Source: Flavobacteriales bacterium UBA6165 (GTDB lineage: Bacteria; Bacteroidota; Bacteroidia; Flavobacteriales_D; Crocinitomicaceae). From it: DNA of 31,301 nucleotides. Shown here in pieces: positions 15,077 to 23,642 of the stretch. Numbering within the stretch: the stretch's first letter is position 1; every line of letters begins with the position of its first letter. The translations under genes were made by a program, and so were the position numbers. The notes beneath the pieces are model-generated. The model saw only the letters and a program-made list of their open reading frames with translations. It ran no database searches and was not told the origin of the DNA. The stretch covers positions 1 through 31,301 of the forward strand of contig DIUF01000105.1 in the NCBI GenBank assembly GCA_002422285.1. The letters run 5' to 3'.

Positions 15077-16243
15077 ATGAAGAAGTATTTTTTATTTGCC
15101 AGTGTGTTGTCTATTTCCTTTGCCTTTGGTCAAAGTGGTGAGAACATGGTCGAAAACGGAAGTTTCGAAAGCATAACTGGAAAAGGTCCTAAAAAACTAG
15201 GCGGTATTGAGAGCGCTACAGGATGGGTTTCAGCAACTGGAGCAAAAGCAGACTTGTTTTTGGATGACAAAAAGGTTCCGGACATCAGCCCTCAGAAAAA
15301 CATTTATGGTAGTGAACAAGCGCAAGATGGTCAAAATTTTGCGGGCGTTATGGTTTATGCTCAAGGAAATAAGTTGCCTAGAACATATATTACTTCAAAG
15401 CTGAATACCCCAATGAAAAAAGGTCAGGCGTATTGTGTTAAATTTTATGTTTCTTTAGGAGATAACTCCAAATTTGCCACCAATAATATTGCTGCGCATT
15501 TTTCTAAAAAGGATGTCAGTATTGCAGATAAGAAATCGATTATAGACAAGCCTCATGTAAGAGATGTGAATAACAAGGTGTTCAGCGGCATGTATAGTTG
15601 GGAACGTGTTTGTGGTACTTACATTGCTGAAGGAGGCGAGAAATTTATTACGATTGGTAATTTCAACATGACCGAGGATACCAAGGTGGATAAAGTAAAG
15701 AAAGACCCTTCGAATAAAAATCCACAAATTGGGGGATCTTATTATTTTATAGATAATATCTCTGTTCAACTTTTAGATGAAGGTGAGCGTTGTGATTGTG
15801 GTTCAGATGACTATGTTGAAGTGGGTTCCTCTTTGATTTATTCAAAAAGTGATATCATTAAAGAAAGTATGACCTTGGAACAAAAATTGGCAGCTTCCAC
15901 TGTATATTTTGGTTTTGGTCGAGATATGATTACAGGTGCAGCCAAAAGAGATCTTGATCGAGTTGCTCAATGGATGAAAGACAATCCGAACGTGAGAATT
16001 CGTGTTATAGCTCACATTGATGAGGAAGAAGCTAAGCTAGCGGCAGATAATCCTGTTTATAAGGGCGTTGCAATGCGCAGGGCCAATAGCGTAATTCAAT
16101 ATCTCATTGAGCAAGGTATTGACGAATCTAGGTTTATAGCAACTGATAAAGGCGATCGATCACCAGCTGAATCAGATAGTGATGACGCTGAATTGAATCA
16201 AGCTAAAAATAGACGGGTTGAATTCCAAATTATCACCCGATAG
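15077..16243 (+). CDS. OmpA-family envelope protein with N-terminal jelly-roll domain
   Basis: This 388-residue protein has a signal peptide (MKKYFLFASVLSISFAFGQ). The N-terminal ~210 residues start NMVENGSFESITGKGPKKLGG and end in SYYFIDNISVQLL, the pattern of a carbohydrate-binding-like jelly roll found in Bacteroidota surface proteins. A short CDCGSDDY linker leads to an OmpA-like C-terminal domain (about 270-388): STVYFGFGRDMITGAAKRDLDRVAQWMKDNP, then MRRANSVIQYLIEQGIDESRF and KNRRVEFQI. Such domains bind peptidoglycan. The usual glycine-histidine-threonine-aspartate stretch is changed to VIAHIDEEEAK. It probably sits in the periplasm, tethering the outer membrane or a surface complex to the wall. 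Confidence 0.87.
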   Translation: MKKYFLFASVLSISFAFGQSGENMVENGSFESITGKGPKKLGGIESATGWVSATGAKADLFLDDKKVPDISPQKNIYGSEQAQDGQNFAGVMVYAQGNKLPRTYITSKLNTPMKKGQAYCVKFYVSLGDNSKFATNNIAAHFSKKDVSIADKKSIIDKPHVRDVNNKVFSGMYSWERVCGTYIAEGGEKFITIGNFNMTEDTKVDKVKKDPSNKNPQIGGSYYFIDNISVQLLDEGERCDCGSDDYVEVGSSLIYSKSDIIKESMTLEQKLAASTVYFGFGRDMITGAAKRDLDRVAQWMKDNPNVRIRVIAHIDEEEAKLAADNPVYKGVAMRRANSVIQYLIEQGIDESRFIATDKGDRSPAESDSDDAELNQAKNRRVEFQIITR

Positions 16244-16266
16244 AAATACTCTTTGATTGTATAGAA

Positions 16267-16296
16267 AAGTCCCATCATAAATGACGGGACTTTTTT
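16267..16296. terminator. Bidirectional terminator
   Basis: AAGTCCC (16267-16273) pairs with GGGACTT (16286-16292), with extra TCA/TGA pairing inside. It is flanked by A residues on the left and six T on the right. It lies between the convergent OmpA-family and hemerythrin-like genes and can serve both. Confidence 0.82.
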
Positions 16297-16350
16297 ATGC
16301 TTGTTTCGCGCATCTACACTGAGAAATATTTGAAATAATCTGAAACGAAT

Positions 16351-16845
16351 TTACTTCTTAGAGAACAAATAATCTTCTAATACTTGATGTTCTTCCATGA
16401 TTCGATTCAGCCGTTCGAGTTTCAATTCTAGAATACGTAATGACATCAAATCTTTTAAAGGCGTAAGTTTATTTTGTACTTCTTGAATCATTTCACCTAA
16501 TAGCAACTCAAAATCTTCGTGTTTTTGAATGAACGACATTGTGGTCTCGTCAATAGCGTTAGAATTTTTTGAAATTGTAGGAAAAACCAACTTTTCTTCA
16601 AAATAAAAATGGTCTTCGAGTTGCTCTTTATAATTGACAAATATTTGGTAAATATGATCGAGTTCATGCTCTAGGTTGGTATTGTTGTTCATCACAGCCC
16701 AAAAGTGCATATCTATTTCGGGCAGTAATTTATCGCTCACTAAGGTGTGTTGATCGATAAGCTGATTCACGATTTCAATATGGCTTTCTGGCTTTGAATT
16801 AAGAGACCAGTCTTGATTTTCGTGTGATAGTTGATTGAAATACAT
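16351..16845 (-). CDS. Hemerythrin-like (HHE) domain protein
   Basis: This 164-residue, mostly helical protein shows the spaced His/Glu ligands of a di-iron hemerythrin-like bundle: His33 (LIDQHT), His79 with Glu83/84 (EDHFYFEEKLVFP), His109 (IQKHEDFE) and His153 with Glu157 (EEHQVLEDYLF). In this family such sites bind oxygen or nitric oxide, or repair Fe-S clusters after nitrosative stress (RIC/YtfE). The N-terminal ScdA domain of true RIC proteins is absent and the function here is open. No signal peptide or membrane segment is seen. It is divergent from lnt across a 94-nt gap. Confidence 0.83.
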   Translation of the reverse strand: MYFNQLSHENQDWSLNSKPESHIEIVNQLIDQHTLVSDKLLPEIDMHFWAVMNNNTNLEHELDHIYQIFVNYKEQLEDHFYFEEKLVFPTISKNSNAIDETTMSFIQKHEDFELLLGEMIQEVQNKLTPLKDLMSLRILELKLERLNRIMEEHQVLEDYLFSKK

Positions 16846-16900
16846 AGTTCCAGATTTTTGTCAAAGTACGTTTTAAATTCTCTTGCATGCAATACCGCGT

Positions 16901-16935
16901 TTTGGGTATTTTGAATAGACGATTTACTACCTTTG
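16901..16935 (+). promoter_or_regulatory. Promoter of the lnt operon
   Basis: TACCTTTG (16928-16935) is a -7 box ending 4 nt before the lnt ATG. TTTG at 16901-16904 lies 23 nt upstream as a possible -33 element. This is probably the main promoter of the six-gene operon to 27104. Confidence 0.55.
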
Positions 16936-16939
16936 CTGC

Positions 16940-18577
16940 ATGAATATCATTCTCAAACAAAAGCCTATTGTTCTTGCCATTTTGAGTGGACTATTGATGG
17001 CACTTTCTTTTCCAGAAATTGGGAACTTGAATTTGATTATGGGCCTTGCTTGGGTTCCGCTCTTGCTGATGGAAAGCAAATTGCACGATGCTAAAAGAGC
17101 TGGCGCGAAAATTTTTGGTTTGTCTTATTTGGCATTTGTGATATACAATGTGCTCACAAGTTATTGGATTTATTTTTCAGATCCAATTGCGTCATTAATG
17201 GCTTTTTTGGCCAATTCTCTTTTGATGGCTATAGCATTTTGGCTGTTTTATTTCACCAAGAAATATGTTGGCGCCAAGCAGGGCTATATTGGTTTTGTAT
17301 TCTTCTGGTTGGCTTTTGAATACCAGCATTACAATTGGGAATTGTCGCATCCGTGGTTGACCTTAGGTAATGTTTTTGCCAATGCGCCTGAGTTGGTACA
17401 ATGGTACGAATGGACTGGTGCTCTTGGCGGCACCTTGTGGCTTTTGGTTATCAATTTACTTGTTTTTGGTCTAATTCAATTGAAAACATCTGGCGAAGTG
17501 ATCAATTTGCGTCAAGTTCGAACATTTTGGATTGTTCTAGCAGTATGGTTGATACTCCCGATGTCCTATTCTTTAACTCGATATGCCACTTATCAAGAGA
17601 AACAAAATCCTATTGAAGTTGTGGTTTCGCAGCCAAATTTGGATTCATATATTGAGAAATTTGGTCCAGAAATGTTGGGTCCCTTGCAGCAATTGGATTC
17701 CGTTTTTATTCCTGTTCAGCCTTTGATTACATCAAAAACGCGAATTGTATTGGCACCTGAAACTGCCATTCCTTTTGAATTCAACGAGAACAGTTTTGGA
17801 CTGGGGCATCGCGATTATGACTACATCATGCAAAATATGACGGCATGGCAAAACATAGATCTTTTGATAGGTGCATCTACGTTCAAGTATTTCAACACCA
17901 AACGCTCGGTTGCGTCGCGTGTAGCCTCTGATGGTAGTTATTATGAGTCATTCAACACGAGCATTTTAATGTCGTCGGAAGAAACGCCTCAGTTTGTGCA
18001 TAAATCCAAATTGGTATTGGGAGTAGAACGCATTCCATTTTTAGCGCAATTGCCCATTTTAGAAAAATTCTCCATGCAAATGGGGGGCGCATATGGCACA
18101 TTGGGTGTTGAGGAAAATGCAATTGTTTTGGAAGCTCAAGGTTTTCGTTTTGCGCCTTTGGTTTGTTACGAATCTATATACGGCGATTGGGTGGCTGAAT
18201 TTGTGCGCAATGGCGCTCAGGTTTTGTTTGTCATCACGAATGACGGTTGGTGGCGCGACACGCCGGGCTATCGTCAACATTTTGCTTTTGCTCGACTAAG
18301 GGCAGTTGAAACCCGTCGTTCAATTGCAAGAAGTGCCAATACGGGTTCTTCTGGGTTCATCAACCAACGTGGCGATGTGCTTCAAAAATCGGCTTATGAT
18401 GTGCAATTGGCTATGCGGGAAACGATAAATCTCAACTATGAAATTACACCTTATGTGCTTCACGGCGATATGATTGGTCGCATTTCATATTTGGCGGCCA
18501 TTCTAATCATGATTTTGGCAGGGGTCCGATTTTTGAAGAGATTTGGCAAGCATACGCCTTACGGAGGGCGCTCTTGA
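16940..18577 (+). CDS. lnt: Apolipoprotein N-acyltransferase
   Basis: Lnt adds the third fatty acid to the N-terminal cysteine of lipoproteins at the inner membrane. The 545-residue protein has about six N-terminal membrane helices (to ~residue 215), then a carbon-nitrogen hydrolase domain, then a last helix near 515-535. The catalytic triad is visible: Glu274 in LAPETAIPFE, Lys355 in VHKSKLVLGVERIPF and Cys409 in PLVCYESIYGDW, with NGAQVLFVITNDGWW after it. It heads an operon that includes a lipoprotein gene, which would be one substrate. The start ATG follows the -7 box by 4 nt. Confidence 0.95.
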   Translation: MNIILKQKPIVLAILSGLLMALSFPEIGNLNLIMGLAWVPLLLMESKLHDAKRAGAKIFGLSYLAFVIYNVLTSYWIYFSDPIASLMAFLANSLLMAIAFWLFYFTKKYVGAKQGYIGFVFFWLAFEYQHYNWELSHPWLTLGNVFANAPELVQWYEWTGALGGTLWLLVINLLVFGLIQLKTSGEVINLRQVRTFWIVLAVWLILPMSYSLTRYATYQEKQNPIEVVVSQPNLDSYIEKFGPEMLGPLQQLDSVFIPVQPLITSKTRIVLAPETAIPFEFNENSFGLGHRDYDYIMQNMTAWQNIDLLIGASTFKYFNTKRSVASRVASDGSYYESFNTSILMSSEETPQFVHKSKLVLGVERIPFLAQLPILEKFSMQMGGAYGTLGVEENAIVLEAQGFRFAPLVCYESIYGDWVAEFVRNGAQVLFVITNDGWWRDTPGYRQHFAFARLRAVETRRSIARSANTGSSGFINQRGDVLQKSAYDVQLAMRETINLNYEITPYVLHGDMIGRISYLAAILIMILAGVRFLKRFGKHTPYGGRS

Positions 18578-18616
18578 GATTATTTCTCTATCTTCGTTTC
18601 TTAAATTTTCAAAAAT

Positions 18617-19264
18617 GTGAAAAAAGACTGTTTGATAATTGGTATTTGTGGTGGCAGTGGTTCGGGAAAAACGACTATCGTTGAAGAGTTGATGCATTTG
18701 ATGAGAGACCACAAGCCTGCGCTGTTGTGTTTGGATAATTATTACCGTGATATTGAAGAGCAAGAGAAAGACGAACATGGGCAGATCAACTTTGATTTAC
18801 CAAGTGCAATAGACGCTGATCGTTTTTGTCGTGACCTGCGTCGCTTGAAGAATGGCGAGTCTTTGCATATCAAAAAATATCAATTCAATATCCGCGATAA
18901 GGAAGAATACATCGATATTCCTGCTTCCAAAATTATTTTAACTGAGGGTATTTTTTTGTTCAACATCCACGAAGCGATGGAAATGATTGATGTGAAAATC
19001 TTTGTTGAACTAGATTTGGACGTTCAATTGGAGCGCCGTATTCAACGTGACGTTAGAGAACGCGGTTATGATGAAGCATCCATCAGACATCAATGGGAGT
19101 ATCATGTGTTGCCAGCGTATAAAAAATACATCGAAATTCATAAGCATGAGGCAGACGTTGTATTGCACAACGATGGAGATAAAAGTCACCTCATTGAACG
19201 TGTTGATAAATACATTCTCTCTCATCCTGTTGTGAGCAAGTTTTGTTATAGTTTGAGTGAATAG
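18617..19264 (+). CDS. udk: Uridine kinase
   Basis: Udk phosphorylates uridine and cytidine with GTP or ATP for pyrimidine salvage. The 215-residue protein carries a P-loop GGSGSGKT (12-19), LLCLDNYYRD at the substrate site, FDLPSAIDADRF, and FVELDLDVQLERRIQRDVRERGYD, all characteristic of the family. The start is GTG at 18617. The ATG two bases earlier is followed directly by a stop in its frame, so GTG is the only workable start near the P-loop. It begins 39 nt after lnt and ends 2 nt before the histidine kinase gene. Confidence 0.94.
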   Translation: MKKDCLIIGICGGSGSGKTTIVEELMHLMRDHKPALLCLDNYYRDIEEQEKDEHGQINFDLPSAIDADRFCRDLRRLKNGESLHIKKYQFNIRDKEEYIDIPASKIILTEGIFLFNIHEAMEMIDVKIFVELDLDVQLERRIQRDVRERGYDEASIRHQWEYHVLPAYKKYIEIHKHEADVVLHNDGDKSHLIERVDKYILSHPVVSKFCYSLSE

Positions 19265-19266
19265 CT

Positions 19267-22200
19267 ATGAAGAGATTGTGGAACACATATGCGCAGTATC
19301 GTTACATAATTTTGGGTGTTCTGCTGGCGCTTTTGAGTTTTGTTTTTTATCGAACTACTTTTTTCACTAGTGTAGACAAGGATGTACGTGGTTTAGAAAA
19401 GCTTTTTCAGGAAAAGGTTATGCGACTTTCTCAAACTATCGAGGAGTTTAGTAATTCAGTGAATTATGGCGATAAATTGAGTGTTATTTGGGACAATACT
19501 CGAAAATTCCGCAATACAGGATTTGAATATTTTGTTTTCCATGGAGATTCGCTTTTGTATTGGACATCTAATCATATTGCGGGTGACTCAAAAACTTTAA
19601 CATCCAATGAGTCTGGTGTGGTTTTGCTTGAAAATGGATGGTATTTTCGATCCGCCAAGTTCTCTGAAGGTTATACGATGGTAGGCGTTTTTCTAATCAA
19701 GTGGGAATATCCTTATGAGAACGAGAGTTTGAGCAATGATTTTAATCCAGATTTCAAATTTCCATATAGGGGAAGTATTGAACTTGAGTCGTCTGAACAC
19801 AATGTCAATTTTGTTGATGGCTCATTGGCATTTTCTATTCAGGATGTATATAGAGCGCCTTTTAATGCTATTATAGAATTGTTGGTGTTTGGCATTTTTA
19901 TTTTTGGAGGATTTTTTATTATTTACGGTATCTGGAGGGTTTTCAGAAACCATATACAAGACCACAGTAAAAAGTATTGGTTGCTGTTGTTTTTTACCAG
20001 CATTCTGTTTTGTTCTCGTTGGTTATTGTCCTTGTTAAGTTGGCAGTATTTTTTTCCGGATTTTGTATTGTTTAACCCCAAGATTTTTGCTTCTTCACTG
20101 TGGCTTCCAACTTTGGGTGATTTGTTTGTGAGCGTGCTATATTTTGTAATTATCACTGAAATTTTTGTTTTTGCTCTCAGAAAATTGAAAGTGGAAAATA
20201 ATGAGTTTTTGAGTAAAGTTATTGGAGTTTTGTTCTTCGGTTTGTTTCTTGTCTTAAGTTATGGTACGACGTCTATTATTTCTCAGATTATTCGTGATTC
20301 TGATGTGCCAATGACTTATTATAATGTGATGTCTCTCACACCATTTTCATTTATGTTTTTGGTCATATTTTTCATGATTCTCTGGTGTTATTTCAACTTA
20401 TCGACAGCGCTTTTGAGGTTTATAAGTCATTCAGCATTGCCCAAGAACTTATTGGGAGCGGTTTGGTTTTTAGGTTGCTCACTCTACGTGGTGTACAGTA
20501 TTTCTGGCGATGTTAGATTTTTGATAGTTGCAGCCATGCCAGTTATATTCAGTTTGGCATTATTTCTTATTGAACCTTGGAAAACATGGCGTTTCAGTTT
20601 TTCGCAAGTGATCATCCTTCTGGGATTGTTTTCGCTTTATTTGTCACTACAATTGAATTTAACTTTAAACCGAAAAGAACTCGAAATTAGAGAAGTATAT
20701 GCAAAAAAGCTGATTTCGGAAAAGGAATTGGATACAGAAATAGAGTATGCCAATTTGGGCCCAGCCTTGGTAAAGTCGAAATTGATACAAGATTTTTTTC
20801 AGGAACAAGATGTCACTCAAGTTCAAGAGATAAAACGAACGCTTGAAAGAAATTATTTTCAAGGCTATTGGAGTAGATATGAGCTTGATTTCTTCTTTGC
20901 CGATAAGGATAAAAAAGCGATTTCTTCTTTTATTCAAATCAATGACGATCCCGCCAAGAATTATGATAAAATCATTGAGAATAGTGGTGTTGAATCTGAA
21001 TTGGCAGATCATATATACTATGTTTTGGACTTTGCTGACAATCTGAGTTACTTAATTCGGGAACCCATTCTAAGTCAAGACAATGATTCTTTGGGTTGGA
21101 TTTATCTTGCCTTGCGTTCTAAAGTTATTCCTCAAGAAATTGGTTTTCCGCGCTTATTGCTCAATGACAATTCTAAGGTTTTTTTCAAACTCGAGGATTA
21201 CAATATGGCCAAGTATGTTCACGGCAAATTGGTTTCTCGCTTTGGATCATACAATTATCCTTTGGCCATTGGCTCATTCTTGGTTGATTTTCAAAACAAA
21301 TCGGGGATTTTGACTGATGAGGATTTTGTGCATCAGGTAATTCATGGTGACGAAAGTAATAAAACCATAATTCTGTCGCGTCAAAAAGTTGGTATTGAGG
21401 AATATTTGACAACATTTTCATTTTTGTTTGCCACTTTTGGTTTATTCTTGATTATTAATTTGATTGGTTCGGGAAAACTTTTTTCCAATTGGGGAAGAAT
21501 CAAGTTGGCTTTCCGTATTCAATTGATATTTATTCTTTTGGTGTTCTTCTCACTGTTGTTTTCTGGAATTGGAACGGGCACTTATGTGCAACGTCAATAT
21601 CGTGAGTATCAGGAAGGTCTGTTGAGAGAAAAGGTAAGTTCTGTGCAGAAAGAACTTCAAAGTAAACTGGCCTTTGAAAACAGTCTAGATCAGGCTATAA
21701 TGGGTAATTATTTGGAGTTCTTACTCAATAAATTCTCCGTGATTTTTGTTTCAGACATCAACATGTATGATACCCGAGGTCAATTAATTGCTTCTTCTCG
21801 ACCTGAAATTTTTAACTTGGGACTATTGAGTCCGCAGATGAATCCACGAGCTTTTAGGCAAATGTATAACCGTATGTTGAGTTTGTATGTGAACAACGAA
21901 CGTATTGGCAATCAGAATTATTTGTCAGCGTACGTCCCACTCATCAATGGTCAAGGTCAGTTGATTGCTTACTTGAATTTGCCTTATTTTGCGAAACAGA
22001 ATGCTTTTGAAAGTGAAATTGCAGGTTTTTTGTCTGCCATTATCAATATTTTCGTACTGCTGTTTGCTGTCAGCATCGTAATCGCGGTTTTTGTCACGAG
22101 TAGAATTGTTGACCCACTTAAGCAAATTCAAATGAGTCTATCGGGTTTGAAATTGGGTAAAGAGCAAAAGCCGATCGAATATAAGGGTGATGACGAAATT

Positions 22201-22950
22201 GGTGTTTTGGTTCAGGAATACAACACCAAGCTACTTGAATTGCAGGAAAGTAGTGAAAAGTTGGCTAAGTCTGAACGTGAAATGGCATGGAGAGAAATGG
22301 CTAAGCAAGTGGCGCACGAGATTAAAAACCCACTCACCCCAATGAAATTACGAATCCAACATTTCCAGCGTTCTTTTGATCCGAACGCTGATGATGCAGA
22401 TGAAAGGATCTCACAGTTTTCGGATTCATTGATTGAACAAATTGAGGCGCTTACAAATATTGCCAACGCTTTTTCTAATTTCGCAAAAATGCCTAAATCA
22501 CAATTTGAACGTGTTGATTTGGTCCGTATTATAAGGTCTGTGGTCGATACTTTCTCTGCGGAAGAAAACATCAGGATTGTAACAGAATTGGCAAACGAGC
22601 AAACTTTTGTCAATGCCGATAAAGAATTGATGTTGCGTGTGTTTAATAACTTAATTAAAAATGCAATTCAAGCGATTCCTAAAGAACGAGCGGGTTTGAT
22701 TCGAATCATTTTGCCTCATGATAACAAATTTGTTTCAATTCAGGTTCAAGATAATGGCTCTGGGATTTCATCGGATATGAAAGACAAAATTTTTGTCCCT
22801 AATTTTACTACCAAATCAACCGGCACTGGATTGGGATTGGCCATGGTAAAACAAATCATCGAGTCTCACGAAGGTCAAATTACTTTCGAAAGTGAACCTG
22901 GAAATACTGTTTTTACGATTCATTTACCAAAAATCATCAAACAACTATGA
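19267..22950 (+). CDS. Giant multi-pass sensor histidine kinase, NtrY-like core
   Basis: This 1227-residue inner-membrane kinase is roughly three times the usual size. One helix (12-30) precedes an extracytoplasmic sensor region (to ~200). About eight helices follow (200-480), then a second outside region (~490-710), two more helices (720-770), a third outside region, and a final helix at 915-945. The cytoplasmic part has HAMP, then the dimerisation box AWREMAKQVAHEIKNPLTPMKL with phospho-acceptor His1017. The ATPase follows: N-box NNLIKNAIQAI (~1130), DNGSGIS (~1163), GTGLGLAM (~1187). The H-box resembles NtrY-type kinases. No response regulator is next to it. It overlaps the next gene by 4 nt. 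Confidence 0.92.
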   Translation: MKRLWNTYAQYRYIILGVLLALLSFVFYRTTFFTSVDKDVRGLEKLFQEKVMRLSQTIEEFSNSVNYGDKLSVIWDNTRKFRNTGFEYFVFHGDSLLYWTSNHIAGDSKTLTSNESGVVLLENGWYFRSAKFSEGYTMVGVFLIKWEYPYENESLSNDFNPDFKFPYRGSIELESSEHNVNFVDGSLAFSIQDVYRAPFNAIIELLVFGIFIFGGFFIIYGIWRVFRNHIQDHSKKYWLLLFFTSILFCSRWLLSLLSWQYFFPDFVLFNPKIFASSLWLPTLGDLFVSVLYFVIITEIFVFALRKLKVENNEFLSKVIGVLFFGLFLVLSYGTTSIISQIIRDSDVPMTYYNVMSLTPFSFMFLVIFFMILWCYFNLSTALLRFISHSALPKNLLGAVWFLGCSLYVVYSISGDVRFLIVAAMPVIFSLALFLIEPWKTWRFSFSQVIILLGLFSLYLSLQLNLTLNRKELEIREVYAKKLISEKELDTEIEYANLGPALVKSKLIQDFFQEQDVTQVQEIKRTLERNYFQGYWSRYELDFFFADKDKKAISSFIQINDDPAKNYDKIIENSGVESELADHIYYVLDFADNLSYLIREPILSQDNDSLGWIYLALRSKVIPQEIGFPRLLLNDNSKVFFKLEDYNMAKYVHGKLVSRFGSYNYPLAIGSFLVDFQNKSGILTDEDFVHQVIHGDESNKTIILSRQKVGIEEYLTTFSFLFATFGLFLIINLIGSGKLFSNWGRIKLAFRIQLIFILLVFFSLLFSGIGTGTYVQRQYREYQEGLLREKVSSVQKELQSKLAFENSLDQAIMGNYLEFLLNKFSVIFVSDINMYDTRGQLIASSRPEIFNLGLLSPQMNPRAFRQMYNRMLSLYVNNERIGNQNYLSAYVPLINGQGQLIAYLNLPYFAKQNAFESEIAGFLSAIINIFVLLFAVSIVIAVFVTSRIVDPLKQIQMSLSGLKLGKEQKPIEYKGDDEIGVLVQEYNTKLLELQESSEKLAKSEREMAWREMAKQVAHEIKNPLTPMKLRIQHFQRSFDPNADDADERISQFSDSLIEQIEALTNIANAFSNFAKMPKSQFERVDLVRIIRSVVDTFSAEENIRIVTELANEQTFVNADKELMLRVFNNLIKNAIQAIPKERAGLIRIILPHDNKFVSIQVQDNGSGISSDMKDKIFVPNFTTKSTGTGLGLAMVKQIIESHEGQITFESEPGNTVFTIHLPKIIKQL

Positions 22951-23636
22951 CGCGTATTTTTTACATTTTTCTTGGCATTTTATTGCTGAGTGTTTCTTTA
23001 TCAGCCTGTAATCGCAAAAATGATGGGGCCGAACTGGTGCAAAAATTCATGTATCCTTATTCTGATGTGCCTTATGTTTATGTCTTTCAAGACAGTTTAG
23101 ATCCTTTTTTCGAGATGTTTGAACGGATTGTTACTTACTACGATCCCCTAGGAAATCATTTGCTGATTGAACGCTACAACTCTAATTTTATGTTGTTGGA
23201 ATCTTATGATTTGCTTTACGACAAGGATTTTCAGGTCTTCAATCATGTTCTGTATTTCGGGCAATCTCAAATTATTGCTCAAGTAGGCGATTCCATTTTT
23301 GTGCCTTGGCAAGGAAGTGGTGTTTTTAGTTCAAGTTTTAAAGGCACCACTGAGGGAATTATGTTTCAAATGAAAAACAACAAGTCGCTGATACAGGAGC
23401 GTGGCAGTTTCAATTGGAATGGCGGGAAATTACTTACTTTACAAGTTCTTGATAGTATTTCTACTGTTGCGATAGATGTGCGTAACAATCGAGAACAACC
23501 CGCATCAACTGTTGCTGTTCATGAATTTGCAGAAGGCTTGGGTCGCGTAAGAATAAGAACCCTAGATGGCTCATCAAACTTAGTTTTGAAGGCCGTTCTT
23601 TCTGAAAGTGATTGGAAAAAATTGATAACTAAATAA
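22947..23636 (+). CDS. Hypothetical lipoprotein coupled to the histidine kinase
   Basis: This 229-residue protein has a lipoprotein signal peptide ending in LSAC with the lipidated cysteine at 21. It continues with charged residues (NRKNDG) and a mature part rich in aromatic beta segments (YVYVFQDSLDPFFEMFERIVTYYDPLGNHLL). I do not recognise a family. Its ATG overlaps the kinase stop (ATGA), so the two are very likely translated together at matched levels. A role as a periplasmic or surface input to the kinase is an attractive inference but nothing in the sequence proves it. The peptidase gene starts 6 nt downstream. Confidence 0.8.
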   Translation: MTRIFYIFLGILLLSVSLSACNRKNDGAELVQKFMYPYSDVPYVYVFQDSLDPFFEMFERIVTYYDPLGNHLLIERYNSNFMLLESYDLLYDKDFQVFNHVLYFGQSQIIAQVGDSIFVPWQGSGVFSSSFKGTTEGIMFQMKNNKSLIQERGSFNWNGGKLLTLQVLDSISTVAIDVRNNREQPASTVAVHEFAEGLGRVRIRTLDGSSNLVLKAVLSESDWKKLITK

Positions 23637-23642
23637 ACAAGT

